A model generated the notes under the pieces. It was not told where the DNA came from. It made no database searches and was given only the letters and a program-made list of their open reading frames with translations. Of a stretch of 64,000 nt of DNA, positions 25,115-35,588 are shown piece after piece. Source of the stretch: Gammaproteobacteria bacterium (lineage in GTDB: Bacteria > Pseudomonadota > Gammaproteobacteria > Nevskiales > Nevskiaceae); assembly GCA_026398875.1 (NCBI GenBank), contig JAPLSB010000018.1, positions 88,364-152,363 of the forward strand. The letters run 5' to 3'. The stretch's first letter is position 1, and every line of letters starts with the position of its first letter. The position numbers and the translations under genes are program-made.

Positions 25115-27241
25115 ATGCGATCTGCACCGTACCTGCTCACCAGCCTGACAGCCCTGCTGCTGCAGGCGTCGACGGCCAGTGCTGCCGCCGTGAAGACCGA
25201 TCACGTCGAAGCTGAACTGGTTGCCGAATCCACCACGCTGCGCGCGGGTGCTGACAACAGCCTCGCGCTGCGCCTGGTGCCGGAAGCCGGCTGGCATGTC
25301 TACTGGCGCAACCCGGGCGATTCCGGCCTGCCGACGTCGATCACCTGGACCTTGCCGGACGGACTGGCGGCCGGCGACCTGCAGTGGCCTTACCCTCATC
25401 GCGAAACGCTGGGGCCGATCGTCAACTACGGCTACTCGGAGCAGGTGCTGCTGCCGGTCACGCTGACGGTCGCCGCCGACGTGGTGACGCCGGAACCGCT
25501 GCTGATCCGCGCGAAGGCCAAGTGGCTGGTCTGCAAGGACATCTGCATCCCCGGCAGCGCCGATCTGGAACTGCAATTGCCACTGGCCAGCGAAGCCAAT
25601 CCCGGCGGCATTGACGAACGCTGGCGCGAGGCCTTCGCCAACGCGCGCAGCGAGCTGCCTCAGCCGGCTCCGGCGGACTGGCAGCTGCGCTTCCAGATTC
25701 GCGAGACCGCAGATGACAAAACGTTGTCTCTGGCGATCCGAGGCACCGGCATCGGCAGCGCCGACGACCTCGCGTTCTTCCCGTACGCCAGTGACCTGAT
25801 CAACCACTCCGCCAGCATCCGCCGAGTGCTCGACAACGACGGCAACCTCCGCCTTTCGCAGACGCTGAGCGACTACTTCGTCAAGGCGCCGGCCTCGGTC
25901 GAAGGCGTGCTGGTGATTCACGACGGCGGCGGCGACAAGGCCTGGGAAATCAGCGCCACGCCGGGCTCCGTAGCACCGGTACCGGTGTCCGCGGAAGCCC
26001 CGCCGAAGCCTGTGGAAAGCGCAGCCGTGCTCGAACCGCCGCCGGCCTACCTGCTGGTGCTGCTGTTTGCCCTGCTCGGCGGCCTGGTGCTGAACCTGAT
26101 GCCTTGCGTGTTCCCTGTGCTGTCGATCAAGGCGATGAGCCTCGTCGATGCCCGCGGTTCAACCGCTGGCAAGCAGCGCAGCCACGCGCTGGCCTATACC
26201 GCCGGCGTGCTGCTGAGCTTTCTCGGGCTGTCCGGCCTGCTGATCGCCCTGCGTAGCTCGGGTGCTGCGATCGGCTGGGGCTTCCAGCTGCAGCATCCGG
26301 GCTTCGTTGCGGCACTCGCCTACCTGTTCTTCGCGATGGGCCTGTCGCTGTCGGGCGTCGTCGAATTCGGTACCCGGCTGATGGGCGTCGGTCAGTCACT
26401 GGCCAGTGCCGAGGGCTATCGCGGCTCGTTCTTCACCGGCGTGCTGGCGGTGGCGGTAGCCAGCCCGTGCACGGCGCCGTTCATGGGTACTGCACTTGGC
26501 TACGCGTTGTCGCAACCGGCCCATGTGGCGCTGACCGTGTTCGCCGCGCTGGGGCTGGGTCTGGCCCTGCCGTTCCTGGCCATCGGCTTCGTGCCGGCGC
26601 TCGCCAAGATGCTGCCGCGCCCCGGCAAGTGGATGGAAAACTTCAAGCAGTTCATGGCCTTTCCGCTGTACCTGACCACCGTCTGGCTGCTCTGGGTGCT
26701 CGGCGGCCTGACCGACCGCAACGGCATGACGCTGGCGCTGCTCGGCCTGACGCTGATCGCGTTCGCGCTGTGGCTGTGGAACCGCAGCAGCGGCATCGCG
26801 ACGGTGATGAAGTTCGCCGCGATCGCGGCGGCGCTTGCCTTGCTGGCGAGCCCGCTGCTGGCCAAGCAGGTCGCCGGTCCTGCCGGCGGTATCGCCGACA
26901 CCAGCCACGAGCCGTACTCCGAAGCGCGTCTTGCCGAGCTGCGTGCCGAGGGCCGCACGGTGTTCGTCGATTTCACGGCCGACTGGTGCATCACCTGCAA
27001 GGTCAACGAGCGAGTGGCGCTGGCGTCAACGGACGTCCGGAAGGCGTTTGCCGAACGCAAGGTCGCCTGGCTGGTCGCCGACTGGACCCGTGAGGACCCG
27101 GCGATCACTGCCGCGCTGGCGCGCTTCGGCCGCAATGGCGTGCCGCTTTACCTCGTCTACGCCGACCACGCCGAACCCGCCGTATTGCCGCAGCTGCTGA
27201 CGCCGGACATCGTCATCAGCGCGCTGCCGGCTGCGCCTTGA
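25115..27241 (+). CDS. dsbD: DsbD-type thiol:disulfide interchange protein
   Basis: This 708-residue transmembrane electron carrier moves reducing power from cytoplasmic thioredoxin to the periplasm. A signal peptide (about 1-23) precedes the alpha domain, with CKDIC at 140-144. The membrane domain carries C331 in MPCVFPVLS and C452 in ASPCTAPF, the redox pair within eight spans. The C-terminal thioredoxin-like domain has the CxxC C625-I-T-C628 in VDFTADWC. All redox Cys are present. The CKDIC form and the long N-terminal domain fit the ScsB/DsbD-like subgroup found with C-type cytochrome maturation. It converges with the symporter gene, 24 bases away. Confidence 0.9.
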   Translation: MRSAPYLLTSLTALLLQASTASAAAVKTDHVEAELVAESTTLRAGADNSLALRLVPEAGWHVYWRNPGDSGLPTSITWTLPDGLAAGDLQWPYPHRETLGPIVNYGYSEQVLLPVTLTVAADVVTPEPLLIRAKAKWLVCKDICIPGSADLELQLPLASEANPGGIDERWREAFANARSELPQPAPADWQLRFQIRETADDKTLSLAIRGTGIGSADDLAFFPYASDLINHSASIRRVLDNDGNLRLSQTLSDYFVKAPASVEGVLVIHDGGGDKAWEISATPGSVAPVPVSAEAPPKPVESAAVLEPPPAYLLVLLFALLGGLVLNLMPCVFPVLSIKAMSLVDARGSTAGKQRSHALAYTAGVLLSFLGLSGLLIALRSSGAAIGWGFQLQHPGFVAALAYLFFAMGLSLSGVVEFGTRLMGVGQSLASAEGYRGSFFTGVLAVAVASPCTAPFMGTALGYALSQPAHVALTVFAALGLGLALPFLAIGFVPALAKMLPRPGKWMENFKQFMAFPLYLTTVWLLWVLGGLTDRNGMTLALLGLTLIAFALWLWNRSSGIATVMKFAAIAAALALLASPLLAKQVAGPAGGIADTSHEPYSEARLAELRAEGRTVFVDFTADWCITCKVNERVALASTDVRKAFAERKVAWLVADWTREDPAITAALARFGRNGVPLYLVYADHAEPAVLPQLLTPDIVISALPAAP

Positions 27242-27265
27242 TCGGCCCATACCCGCGACCAAGCG

Positions 27266-28666
27266 CTACGACGGCTCGGTGAAGCCCTGCTGAGCCCGAT
27301 CCGCCGCGCCGACCGCGCGCGGCCCGAGCGGCGCCAGTGCGAGATAGGTGAGCGCAGCAGCGGCGACTGACGCGAGGTAAGGCATCGACCCATCCAGTGC
27401 CGATACCAGGGCATAGACCACAACACTGGCGATCAGCGCTGCCGCTGCACTGGCGACCCCGCCCAGCGCCGGCGTGAAGATCGCGACCACCATCAGCACC
27501 AGCACCCCGGCCGAGGCCAGCCCGGATGCCTGCTCGACCAGCCGGTACATGCTCTCGCTACCCAGCGCGATCAGATAGGCGATCACCCCGAACACCACGA
27601 CGGCGGCGCGGTTCAGGCGCAGCTTCCAGCGCTCGCTCAGCCGCGGCCCGGCCAGCGGCGCAATCAGGTTGTGCGCCGCCAGCGAACCGGCCACCAGCAG
27701 CGCACCCGACAAGGTCGACAGGATTGCCGACAGCAGCGCGCCGAGGAACACCACGTACAGCGCGGCCGGCAGCTGGCTGCGTGCGTAATGCGACAGCACC
27801 TGCTCCGGCTCGATGTCCGTGCCGAGCGTGGCCGCTGCACCCAGGCCGATCAGCACCGGAATCAGGCCGACCGCGAGATAGAGGAAGCCCGCAGCGACGG
27901 TCGCCGAACGCGCGAGTGTGGCGTCGCGCATCGCCAGCACGCGCGAGGTCAGCTCCTGCGCGGCGATGGTGCCGAAGATCGGCACGGCAAGGACTTCGAT
28001 CAACGGCCGCTCCCGTGGCGGCGCGCGGGCGGCAGCGGCGGCGGCCGCTTCCGGCAGCGTCTCGAAACCGCCGAGTGTCGCGAAGACTGCGAGCAGCAGC
28101 ACCAGACCGGCGATCACCACCAGACCCTGGGCGAGATCGGTCCAGGCATCGGCGCGCATGCCGCCGACCGCCGTGTAGACGATGACCACGGACGCGGCGA
28201 GGCCAGTGGAGGCAACAAAGCTGAGATCGCTGACCGACGCGATCACCTGACCGAAGGCGCGCACCTGCGCGGCCGCCCAGAGCAGCGAGGACGGAATCAT
28301 CACCAGTGCGGCCAGCCGCTCGATACCGGAACCCCAGCGGTTACGGAACAGATCAGCCAGCGTCAGCAGCCCGCGCCGGCGCAGGCCTGCGGCAAACAGC
28401 AGGCCCATGGCGACGATGCCGATCGCGTAGCCAAAGGGATCCGCCGCCACCGCTGCCAGCCCACCCGCATAGGCCTCGGCGGTGGCGCCGATGCAGGTCT
28501 CGGCACCGAACCAGGTCGCGAACACCGAAAACACGGCGAGCCATGGCCCGAGGCTGCGTCCAGCAAGCAGGTAATCGCTTTCGGTCTGCGGCTTGCGCGC
28601 AAGCAGGAACACCACCGCGAGCTGCAGCACCACGTAACCCAGCAGCGATACCAGGGTCCAGTTCAT
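27266..28666 (-). CDS. Sodium:solute symporter family protein
   Basis: This 466-residue protein has about 13 membrane spans. It shows LLAGRSLGPWLAVFSVFATWFGAET near the N-terminus, the family core ARSATVAAGFLYLAVGLIPVLIG, and later spans such as ALLSAILSTLSGALLVAGS. This is the SSS (LeuT-fold) family, which couples Na+ to uptake of sugars, amino acids, proline, pantothenate or similar. The substrate is not readable here. The N-terminus places the first span outside-in without a signal peptide. It converges with dsbD with no clear terminator between them. Confidence 0.88.
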   Translation of the reverse strand: MNWTLVSLLGYVVLQLAVVFLLARKPQTESDYLLAGRSLGPWLAVFSVFATWFGAETCIGATAEAYAGGLAAVAADPFGYAIGIVAMGLLFAAGLRRRGLLTLADLFRNRWGSGIERLAALVMIPSSLLWAAAQVRAFGQVIASVSDLSFVASTGLAASVVIVYTAVGGMRADAWTDLAQGLVVIAGLVLLLAVFATLGGFETLPEAAAAAAARAPPRERPLIEVLAVPIFGTIAAQELTSRVLAMRDATLARSATVAAGFLYLAVGLIPVLIGLGAAATLGTDIEPEQVLSHYARSQLPAALYVVFLGALLSAILSTLSGALLVAGSLAAHNLIAPLAGPRLSERWKLRLNRAAVVVFGVIAYLIALGSESMYRLVEQASGLASAGVLVLMVVAIFTPALGGVASAAAALIASVVVYALVSALDGSMPYLASVAAAALTYLALAPLGPRAVGAADRAQQGFTEPS

Positions 28667-28740
28667 TCGGGGTTCTGAAAGTGCGTCAGCGCGTCACGGC
28701 AATCGCGATGGCGACGGGAAACGGCCTTCGGCGCCAGCGA

Positions 28741-28992
28741 TCAGCGCTGCTTCGACTTGATCGCGGCGAACAGATACAGCAGCACGATTGCGCCGATCAG
28801 GGCGCCGACGAAACCGGCGGGTTCGCCCGGCTGGTACAGGCCCAGGAAGCTGCCGGCATAGGTCGCGACAAACGAACCGGCAACACCGAGCAGCGCGGTC
28901 AGGATCAGCCCCATGTCGTCCGATCCCGGCTTCAGCCAGCGCGCGAGCCAGCCGACGACAAGGCCGAGGAACAGCGTTCCGAGAATGCTCAT
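28741..28992 (-). CDS. GlsB/YeaQ/YmgE-type small membrane protein
   Basis: This 83-residue protein of the GlsB/YeaQ/YmgE family has three short hydrophobic segments with Gly-rich turns: LGTLFLGLVVGWLARWLKPG, MGLILTALLGVAGSFVATYAG and GFVGALIGAIVLLYLFAAI. These stress-associated proteins of unknown mechanism are common in proteobacteria. The ATG at 28992 sits about ten bases downstream of a weak purine-rich site. The ORF extension upstream (22 residues) is Arg-rich and unlike the family. Confidence 0.9.
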   Translation of the reverse strand: MSILGTLFLGLVVGWLARWLKPGSDDMGLILTALLGVAGSFVATYAGSFLGLYQPGEPAGFVGALIGAIVLLYLFAAIKSKQR

Positions 28993-29235
28993 GGACCACT
29001 CCGAATGAACCGACCAGCACTCTAACGGATGCCGGCGGCGGCTCGCGAAGCGCTGCAATGACGCACGCAGCGGCGACGATCAAACGACAGTGTGCGCAAT
29101 CGCACAGTGCCGCCTTGGCTCGCGACGCAGTGAGACCTGCATCACCGACGCAGCGGCATGCCCAGCGCAGCCTTTCGGTGAATCACGTCCGGGCAACAGC
29201 CTGCGGACGTGCCACCACGAACGGGGTTCAGCGCC

Positions 29236-29550
29236 ATGCTTCGCAGCTATGCAGCCGACGACATCTACCGCGTGATGCTCGGCGCTGACCGGCTCGACAC
29301 GCTGAGCCGCACACTGAACGCCCATGCCGTGCCGGCCGAAGGTCCACTGCGCCTGCTGAGACGCGACGACGGCAGCGATGTGTGGGTCGTCGTCGCGCTC
29401 ATCGACGGCGACACGCTGGAGCGCCTATCGCTGCTGCAGCAGCTGAGCCTGATCCAGATCGACAACATCAGCGCCCGGCTGCGTCAGGTGCCGACCCGCC
29501 CCGCTGATGGCGCGTTGCGGCCTGCGGCGAGCAGCCTCTGCATGTTCTGA
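29236..29550 (+). CDS. Small hypothetical protein, 104 aa
   Basis: I do not recognise this protein. It starts MLRSYAADDIYRVMLGADRL and contains DGSDVWVVVALIDGDTLERL, an alternating pattern compatible with a small alpha-beta fold. It has no signal or membrane span. A strong rightward intrinsic terminator 82 bases after its stop supports it being transcribed. No neighbour suggests a role. The start at 29236 drops the N-terminal nine residues of the longer ORF. Confidence 0.5.
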   Translation: MLRSYAADDIYRVMLGADRLDTLSRTLNAHAVPAEGPLRLLRRDDGSDVWVVVALIDGDTLERLSLLQQLSLIQIDNISARLRQVPTRPADGALRPAASSLCMF

Positions 29551-29631
29551 GCTTTTGCTGTCGCGGGACGGCTTTTTGCTCCGGCTGACGTTCAACCCCT
29601 CAGGACGCTCAGCCCGCATCCCGCAAGCACT

Positions 29632-29667
29632 GCGCGAGCCGGCACCCGCCGCGCTCGCGCTTTTTTT
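29632..29667 (+). terminator. Intrinsic terminator of the 104-aa gene
   Basis: GCGCGAGC and GCTCGCGC form an 8-base stem around a 13-base GC-rich loop, followed by seven T's. It lies in the gap before the convergent membrane-protein gene. Confidence 0.8.
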
Positions 29668-29670
29668 ATC

Positions 29671-30084
29671 TCAGAGCTTCCGCGGGTCCCGATCCGACGG
29701 CAGCTCGCGGGAACTCGAATCGGCCGGGCCGACCGGTTTCGAGGCATCGTCATCGCCTGTGGGCCGAGACCTGCGCAACTCACGCCCGACGGCGCGATTG
29801 AGGCCGGCGATTGCACCGTAAACCCCACCGACGATCGATTCATGGACATCGCGCACGACGCTGCTGCTGGCCGCGATGACCTCACTGGCCGTGGCCTGTG
29901 CCTCGCGCAGCTGTTCCAGCCGGGCAACACGCTCGGCCTGCTGACGACCGGCAGCCAGCGCGCGATTCAGGTCGGCATCAAGCTGCCGCAGATCGGCATG
30001 CAGCTTCAGCAGCCGCAGCGCGGCGAGCAGCAACAGTCCGAACGTCAGCAGCAAGGCGGCAAGCAGCAGCGCCTCAGGCGCCAT
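29671..30084 (-). CDS. Membrane-anchored coiled-coil protein
   Basis: This 137-residue protein has one N-terminal membrane span (about 5-27, very Leu-rich), a coiled coil (28-70), and a segment VVRDVHESIVGGVYGAIAGL (about 75-95). A charged disordered tail follows. That segment resembles one in the small protein at 35589. It overlaps the downstream (5') gene's stop by 11 bases, so the pair is coupled. The function is unknown. The motif Hx3I-x2-GV-x2-A-x2-GL recurs in proteobacterial proteins, but I cannot name a family. Confidence 0.65.
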   Translation of the reverse strand: MAPEALLLAALLLTFGLLLLAALRLLKLHADLRQLDADLNRALAAGRQQAERVARLEQLREAQATASEVIAASSSVVRDVHESIVGGVYGAIAGLNRAVGRELRRSRPTGDDDASKPVGPADSSSRELPSDRDPRKL

Positions 30085-30454
30085 GCGTGGTCACCTGCGC
30101 CTCGACTCCCTGCGCTCGCAACTGCTCGGCGATCTGCTGCGCAGCGCGGGAATAGACGATCCGTTCGATCATCCGCGGCGCGACCCGCGCCGCAGGGCCG
30201 GCCAGCGGGGTTTCCTTCACGGCGAGGTCGAACGGATTGAGGATGCGGATCTCGATCACCGGCCCGGCACGTCCGACTGCGGCGACGCCGGCCGCATCGC
30301 CGACCAGCTGGCCGTGCAGCGCGTCGATGCGCCGCTGCAACTGCAACAGCGCCCAGCCAAGACCGGCCGCAAGCACAACGATCAACAGCGCGAGCACAGC
30401 CAGCAGAAGACTCAAGGGCGACTCCGGAGGCTGGACGGGGGTGTCCGCAGGCAT
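30074..30454 (-). CDS. Membrane-anchored hypothetical protein, 126 aa
   Basis: This protein has a Pro-rich N-terminus, one membrane span (about 15-40, LSLLLAVLALLIVVLAAGLGWALL), a short coiled-coil and a beta-rich C-terminal half with VIEIRILNPFDLAVKETPLAGP. The function is unknown. It is the upstream gene of a two-gene unit, since its TGA overlaps the ATG of the next. It is divergent from glmS, so its promoter shares the 50-base gap with the glmS promoter. I start at the ATG at 30454. Confidence 0.65.
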   Translation of the reverse strand: MPADTPVQPPESPLSLLLAVLALLIVVLAAGLGWALLQLQRRIDALHGQLVGDAAGVAAVGRAGPVIEIRILNPFDLAVKETPLAGPAARVAPRMIERIVYSRAAQQIAEQLRAQGVEAQVTTHGA

Positions 30455-30469
30455 GCAGACCGATGCCGA

Positions 30470-30475
30470 TACAAT
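30470..30475 (+). promoter_or_regulatory. Possible -10 element of glmS
   Basis: TACAAT fits the sigma-70 -10 box and would place transcription about 23 bases before the glmS ATG at 30505. No good -35 is visible at the right distance. Confidence 0.3.
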
Positions 30476-30504
30476 AACGCGGCCCCTCAACCCTCCTCCA
30501 TGCC

Positions 30505-32340
<1,836 letters not shown>

Positions 32341-32359
32341 CGCTTTTTCGTAAGTATCT

Positions 32360-32380
32360 GATTTTAATAATTTTAAAATC
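32360..32380. repeat. AT-rich inverted repeat after glmS
   Basis: GATTTTAA and TTAAAATC are perfect 8-base arms around TAATT, in an AT island in this GC-rich genome. It lies between the convergent glmS and ChaN-like genes. It could be a protein-binding site or a weak end structure. Confidence 0.4.
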
Positions 32381-32428
32381 CGACCAGAGCTGCACTATCA
32401 GCACCTGTCGGAAATTGGCCGTACGCAT

Positions 32429-33226
32429 TCAATGGCGCGTCTTGGCGAACGCCTCGCAGGGGTCCGGGCGTTCTTGCGGCTTGACGAGATGCACGATGTC
32501 GAATTCGCCGGGCGCGGCTTCACCCTCGACGAAGCCGTGGACTTCCGTCGCTGCAGCGCTGGCTGCCGACAACCAGCGAATCACGCCCACATCGCGGCGA
32601 ACATGGCCGTTGCCGGCGATCAGCACCGCTGCCGGATGCTTCGCCAGCGCATCCTCCAGCACCTTCGCCATCCATACATCGCGGGCCAGCTGCGCGCCGA
32701 TCATCTTGCGCGCCGTGGCCTCAGGCAGCAGGTTGCAATGCCCCTGCATGACGGCGGACACCTGCTCGGCCTCGATGTCCGCCGGTAGCGGCTGATCAAG
32801 GCCGAAGCGGCTGCGGGTCGCCGGATCCAGCACGGCCGCGATGCCGCCACGCATCGCCTGCGTCGCCTCGGCGCGCGACACGTTGGCCGCCAGCAACGGC
32901 AGCTTGCGATCGAGCGCGAACTGCAGCAGCGGCCGGTACAGCGGCCAGTCCCATTCGGCACGGCCGGCGCTGGCGATCAGGCAGTCGGCGTCCCGGCAGC
33001 GCTGCGCGGCAGCATCAAGCAGCGCCTGGTCTTCGCGATCGAACTGCTCCATCACCAGTGCCGGTCGCAGGCCGGCATCGACGCGCGCGCGCAGCAGGTC
33101 GAGACGGGTGGCATGGCCGGCCGCGTTGTCGTGAACCTCGCCAAGCATCAGCACCTTGGGCGAGTCGGCAACTGCAACGGCCGGGATGGCGCTCAGCAAC
33201 AGGCTGACAAGCAATGCAGGAAGCAT
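32429..33226 (-). CDS. ChaN family (Tiki/ChaN-like) protein
   Basis: This 265-residue exported protein (signal peptide about 1-20) has the ChaN/EreA-like fold marks: LMLGEVHDNAAGH early, an acidic middle VMEQFDRED, and the late GNGHVRRDVG. ChaN proteins are haem- or iron-binding, and the related Tiki enzymes are proteases. The Glu and His motifs of the family are all present. The substrate is not established. It converges with glmS and is divergent from the acidic lipoprotein gene. No operon partners are visible. Confidence 0.85.
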   Translation of the reverse strand: MLPALLVSLLLSAIPAVAVADSPKVLMLGEVHDNAAGHATRLDLLRARVDAGLRPALVMEQFDREDQALLDAAAQRCRDADCLIASAGRAEWDWPLYRPLLQFALDRKLPLLAANVSRAEATQAMRGGIAAVLDPATRSRFGLDQPLPADIEAEQVSAVMQGHCNLLPEATARKMIGAQLARDVWMAKVLEDALAKHPAAVLIAGNGHVRRDVGVIRWLSAASAAATEVHGFVEGEAAPGEFDIVHLVKPQERPDPCEAFAKTRH

Positions 33227-33452
33227 CGGTACGGCCTCGAGAATTCACGGTTTGACGGGCACGTTACCAGCCCCGGTCACCGGCAAAGCAACCCGATTTT
33301 CGGCGCTTTCAGGCCGACGGGTGTCGTTTTGTCTTACGTGAATGGCTCGTTTCATGCACGAATTGCAGTCAAAACGTCGCCAAGCTGCTAGCCTTTCACT
33401 ACCCGCGTTGTTCCACCTGCCGCCGCGAGTCGGTTCGTTAAGGAGTTATCGA

Positions 33453-33683
33453 GTGAAGATCAAAGGCTTGAGTCTGTGCTGCGCCGCGCTGCTGATGATG
33501 ACCGCGTGCAAGGGCAAGGAAGAAGCAGCCCCGGCGGCAGCGCCGGTTGCGGCCGAAGCCGCTCCGGCTGCCCCTGCCGAAGCCGCCCCGGCCCCGGCTG
33601 CTGAAGCTGCTCCGGCTGCTGCCGAAGCCGCCCCGGCTGCCGAAGCTGCTCCGGAAGAGAAGAAGGAAGGCGCCCCGCAGTAA
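33453..33683 (+). CDS. Acidic Ala/Pro/Glu-rich small lipoprotein
   Basis: This 76-residue lipoprotein has a hydrophobic signal ending in the lipobox MMTAC (Cys at about residue 19), then KGKEE and a tail of repeated EAAPA-type units, finishing with EEKKEGAPQ. The GTG start at 33453 is preceded by AAGGAG at 33440, seven bases before it. The low-complexity tail may reach through the periplasm or be a spacer, which is an inference. Two hairpins follow the stop. It is divergent from the ChaN-like gene. Confidence 0.7.
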   Translation: MKIKGLSLCCAALLMMTACKGKEEAAPAAAPVAAEAAPAAPAEAAPAPAAEAAPAAAEAAPAAEAAPEEKKEGAPQ

Positions 33684-33715
33684 GGGGCGTTCAAGCTGCA
33701 GCCTCTGCAGCTTGG
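33672..33715 (+). terminator. Two tandem hairpins at the lipoprotein gene end
   Basis: The first pairs CGCCCC with GGGGCG over the stop codon. The second is a perfect 10-base stem (CAAGCTGCAG and its complement) with a 3-base loop at 33693-33715. No T-run follows. They are probably 3'-end stabilising or terminating structures. Confidence 0.45.
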
Positions 33716-34110
33716 CTCGCACCGGTGATGCGCGCGCGGTTTGCGCCGCATCGGTGCCTCGGCGTCGTCCGGCTCATGGCCGGGCGGCGCCGCTTTCGTT
33801 TGGGGCGCCGATCAGGCGACGGCCATGCGCGGCTGGGACGATCGCGGCACCACAGCACCACACTGCATGTCCCGGATAACGGGTTCGGGGACATCCCCCT
33901 GACGGCGCGCCGCTGCGCGGATCGACGCCGCCGCAGTCCAGTTCGCCCCCACCGATCCAGCAACGGCACCGCCGAAGTCCTGCGCCGCCTCGATCGGGCC
34001 GCGTCTGCAGGTTTGCCGGGCCACTTGGCGTCGGCCAGTACCTTGGCGTATGGTCCGCGCGCGTGCCGTACGTCTCACGCGGTCGCGCTGCCCTTCCCCG
34101 GAGAATCCGC
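33716..34110. other. Gene-free gap before the Fe-alcohol dehydrogenase
   Basis: I see no ORF with coding character, no family motif and no clear promoter in this 395-base stretch. The ORFs that cross it on both strands are Arg/Pro-rich artefacts. Confidence 0.4.
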
Positions 34111-35328
34111 GTGTTGCCATTTTCGCTCAAGGTCCTGTTTTTCAAATTCTTTCAGCTGATGCTGAAGTGGTCGACAAAGATTCTGACGTTCCGCACGCCG
34201 GAACTGTTCAGCGGCCCGGGCTCGTCGTTGCAGCTGTGCGAACACATCGCCGGGCGAACCGGCGTCAAGAACCTGCTGATCGTCACCGACGCGATGCTGG
34301 TCAAGATCGGCCTGCTGAAGCCGATGCAGGACAAGCTCACCGAGCTTGGCGTGCGCTGGGTGGTCTACGACGGCGTGCAGCCGAACCCGACCATCGAGCA
34401 GATCGAGACCGGTCTGGCGATGCTGAAGAAGGAAGGCTGCACGGCGATCCTCGCGATCGGTGGCGGCTCGTCGATCGACGCCGCCAAGGTCATTGCCGCC
34501 CGCGCCCGCAATCCGCACAAGGTCGTGCACATGGCCGGCCTGATGCGCGTGTTCTTCAAGCCGATGCCGCTGTACGCCGTGCCGACCACGGCCGGAACCG
34601 GTTCGGAAGTGACGATTGCCGCCGTGGTGTCCGATCCGTCGACGACCCGCAAGTTCGCGATCATGGACCCGAAGCTGGTGCCGGTCGGTGCCTCGCTCGA
34701 TGGAGCGCTGATGGCCGGCCTGCCAGCGCCGATCACCGCGGCAACCGGCATGGACGCGCTGACCCATGCGGTGGAGGCCTATATCTCGCGCAATCACACG
34801 CCGATGACCGACGCCGAAGCGCTCGAAGCGACGCGCTTGATCATGCAGAACCTGCCGACGGCCGTGCACCAGGGCAGCAACATCGAAGCCCGTCAGAACA
34901 TGGCGGTTGCCTCGTTCAAGGCCGGTGTCGCGTTCACCACTGCCGGCGTCGGTTACGTGCACGCGATCGCCCACAATTTCGGCGCGTACTACCACCTGCC
35001 ACACGGCCTGGCGAACGCCATCATCCTGCCGTACGTGCTGGATTTCTCGAAGCCGGAATGCACAGACCGGCTCGCCAAGCTGGCCGAGGTCAGCGGGCTC
35101 AAGACCGGCGGCGAAAGCGCGCTGCAGCTTGCCGACAAGTTCATTGCCCACGTCCGCGCGCTGAATGCCGAATTCGGCATCCCGACCCGGGTCGACAAGC
35201 TAAAAGCCAGCGACATTCCGCAGATCGCCGCCAAGGCTGCCAGCGAAGCGCACTGGACCTACGCCGTGCCGCGCTACATGGACAAACCGGAAATCGAGCG
35301 CTTCGTCGCCCAGATGCTGCCGGCCTGA
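34111..35328 (+). CDS. Iron-containing alcohol dehydrogenase
   Basis: This 405-residue enzyme is a group III NAD-dependent alcohol dehydrogenase. The nucleotide-binding loop is AIGGGSSIDAAKV (about residues 113-125). The metal site is supplied by TGMDALTHAVEAY and by AHNFGAYYHLPHGLAN, whose two His and Asp match the usual Fe ligands. The start is a GTG at 34111 after a GGAGAA site, as the ATG at 34063 would add a Pro/Arg stretch. An amphipathic aromatic N-terminus (LKVLFFKFFQLMLKW) is unusual and may touch membranes. It may oxidise medium or long alcohols. Two alpha/beta hydrolases lie downstream. Confidence 0.92.
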   Translation: MLPFSLKVLFFKFFQLMLKWSTKILTFRTPELFSGPGSSLQLCEHIAGRTGVKNLLIVTDAMLVKIGLLKPMQDKLTELGVRWVVYDGVQPNPTIEQIETGLAMLKKEGCTAILAIGGGSSIDAAKVIAARARNPHKVVHMAGLMRVFFKPMPLYAVPTTAGTGSEVTIAAVVSDPSTTRKFAIMDPKLVPVGASLDGALMAGLPAPITAATGMDALTHAVEAYISRNHTPMTDAEALEATRLIMQNLPTAVHQGSNIEARQNMAVASFKAGVAFTTAGVGYVHAIAHNFGAYYHLPHGLANAIILPYVLDFSKPECTDRLAKLAEVSGLKTGGESALQLADKFIAHVRALNAEFGIPTRVDKLKASDIPQIAAKAASEAHWTYAVPRYMDKPEIERFVAQMLPA

Positions 35329-35470
35329 ACACGCGCTGTCGGTTACCCGCTGCAGTACGCGGCGCAACGGCGGCCTGACCACAGTCTGGGTCACCCCGCC
35401 AGCGCCGGCTCGATTTCGGTCGGCCTGCGATTGCGCGGATTAGCGCAGCCCGCTTTTCAGCGCGTTCGGC

Positions 35471-35488
35471 AAGCCACTGCAGTGGCTT
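35471..35488. promoter_or_regulatory. Perfect 18-base palindrome, possible operator
   Basis: AAGCCACTGCAGTGGCTT is a perfect palindrome with no spacer. It sits about 100 bases upstream of the start at 35589, in the gap after the alcohol dehydrogenase. A dimeric regulator is plausible, but no cognate gene is next to it. Confidence 0.4.
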
Positions 35489-35588
35489 CCACGAAGCGGC
35501 GTGTAGAAGTTTCGGAGGATCGAGGCAAGTTCAGTGGACAATCTTTTCCGTTTTGTGCACGATTGTTCACATCAACCGAGCGCACGCC

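Noticed and set aside
33725..34159. 144-residue plus-strand ORF before the alcohol dehydrogenase
   Set aside because: Arg/Ser-rich translation, runs into the dehydrogenase in another frame, no motif.
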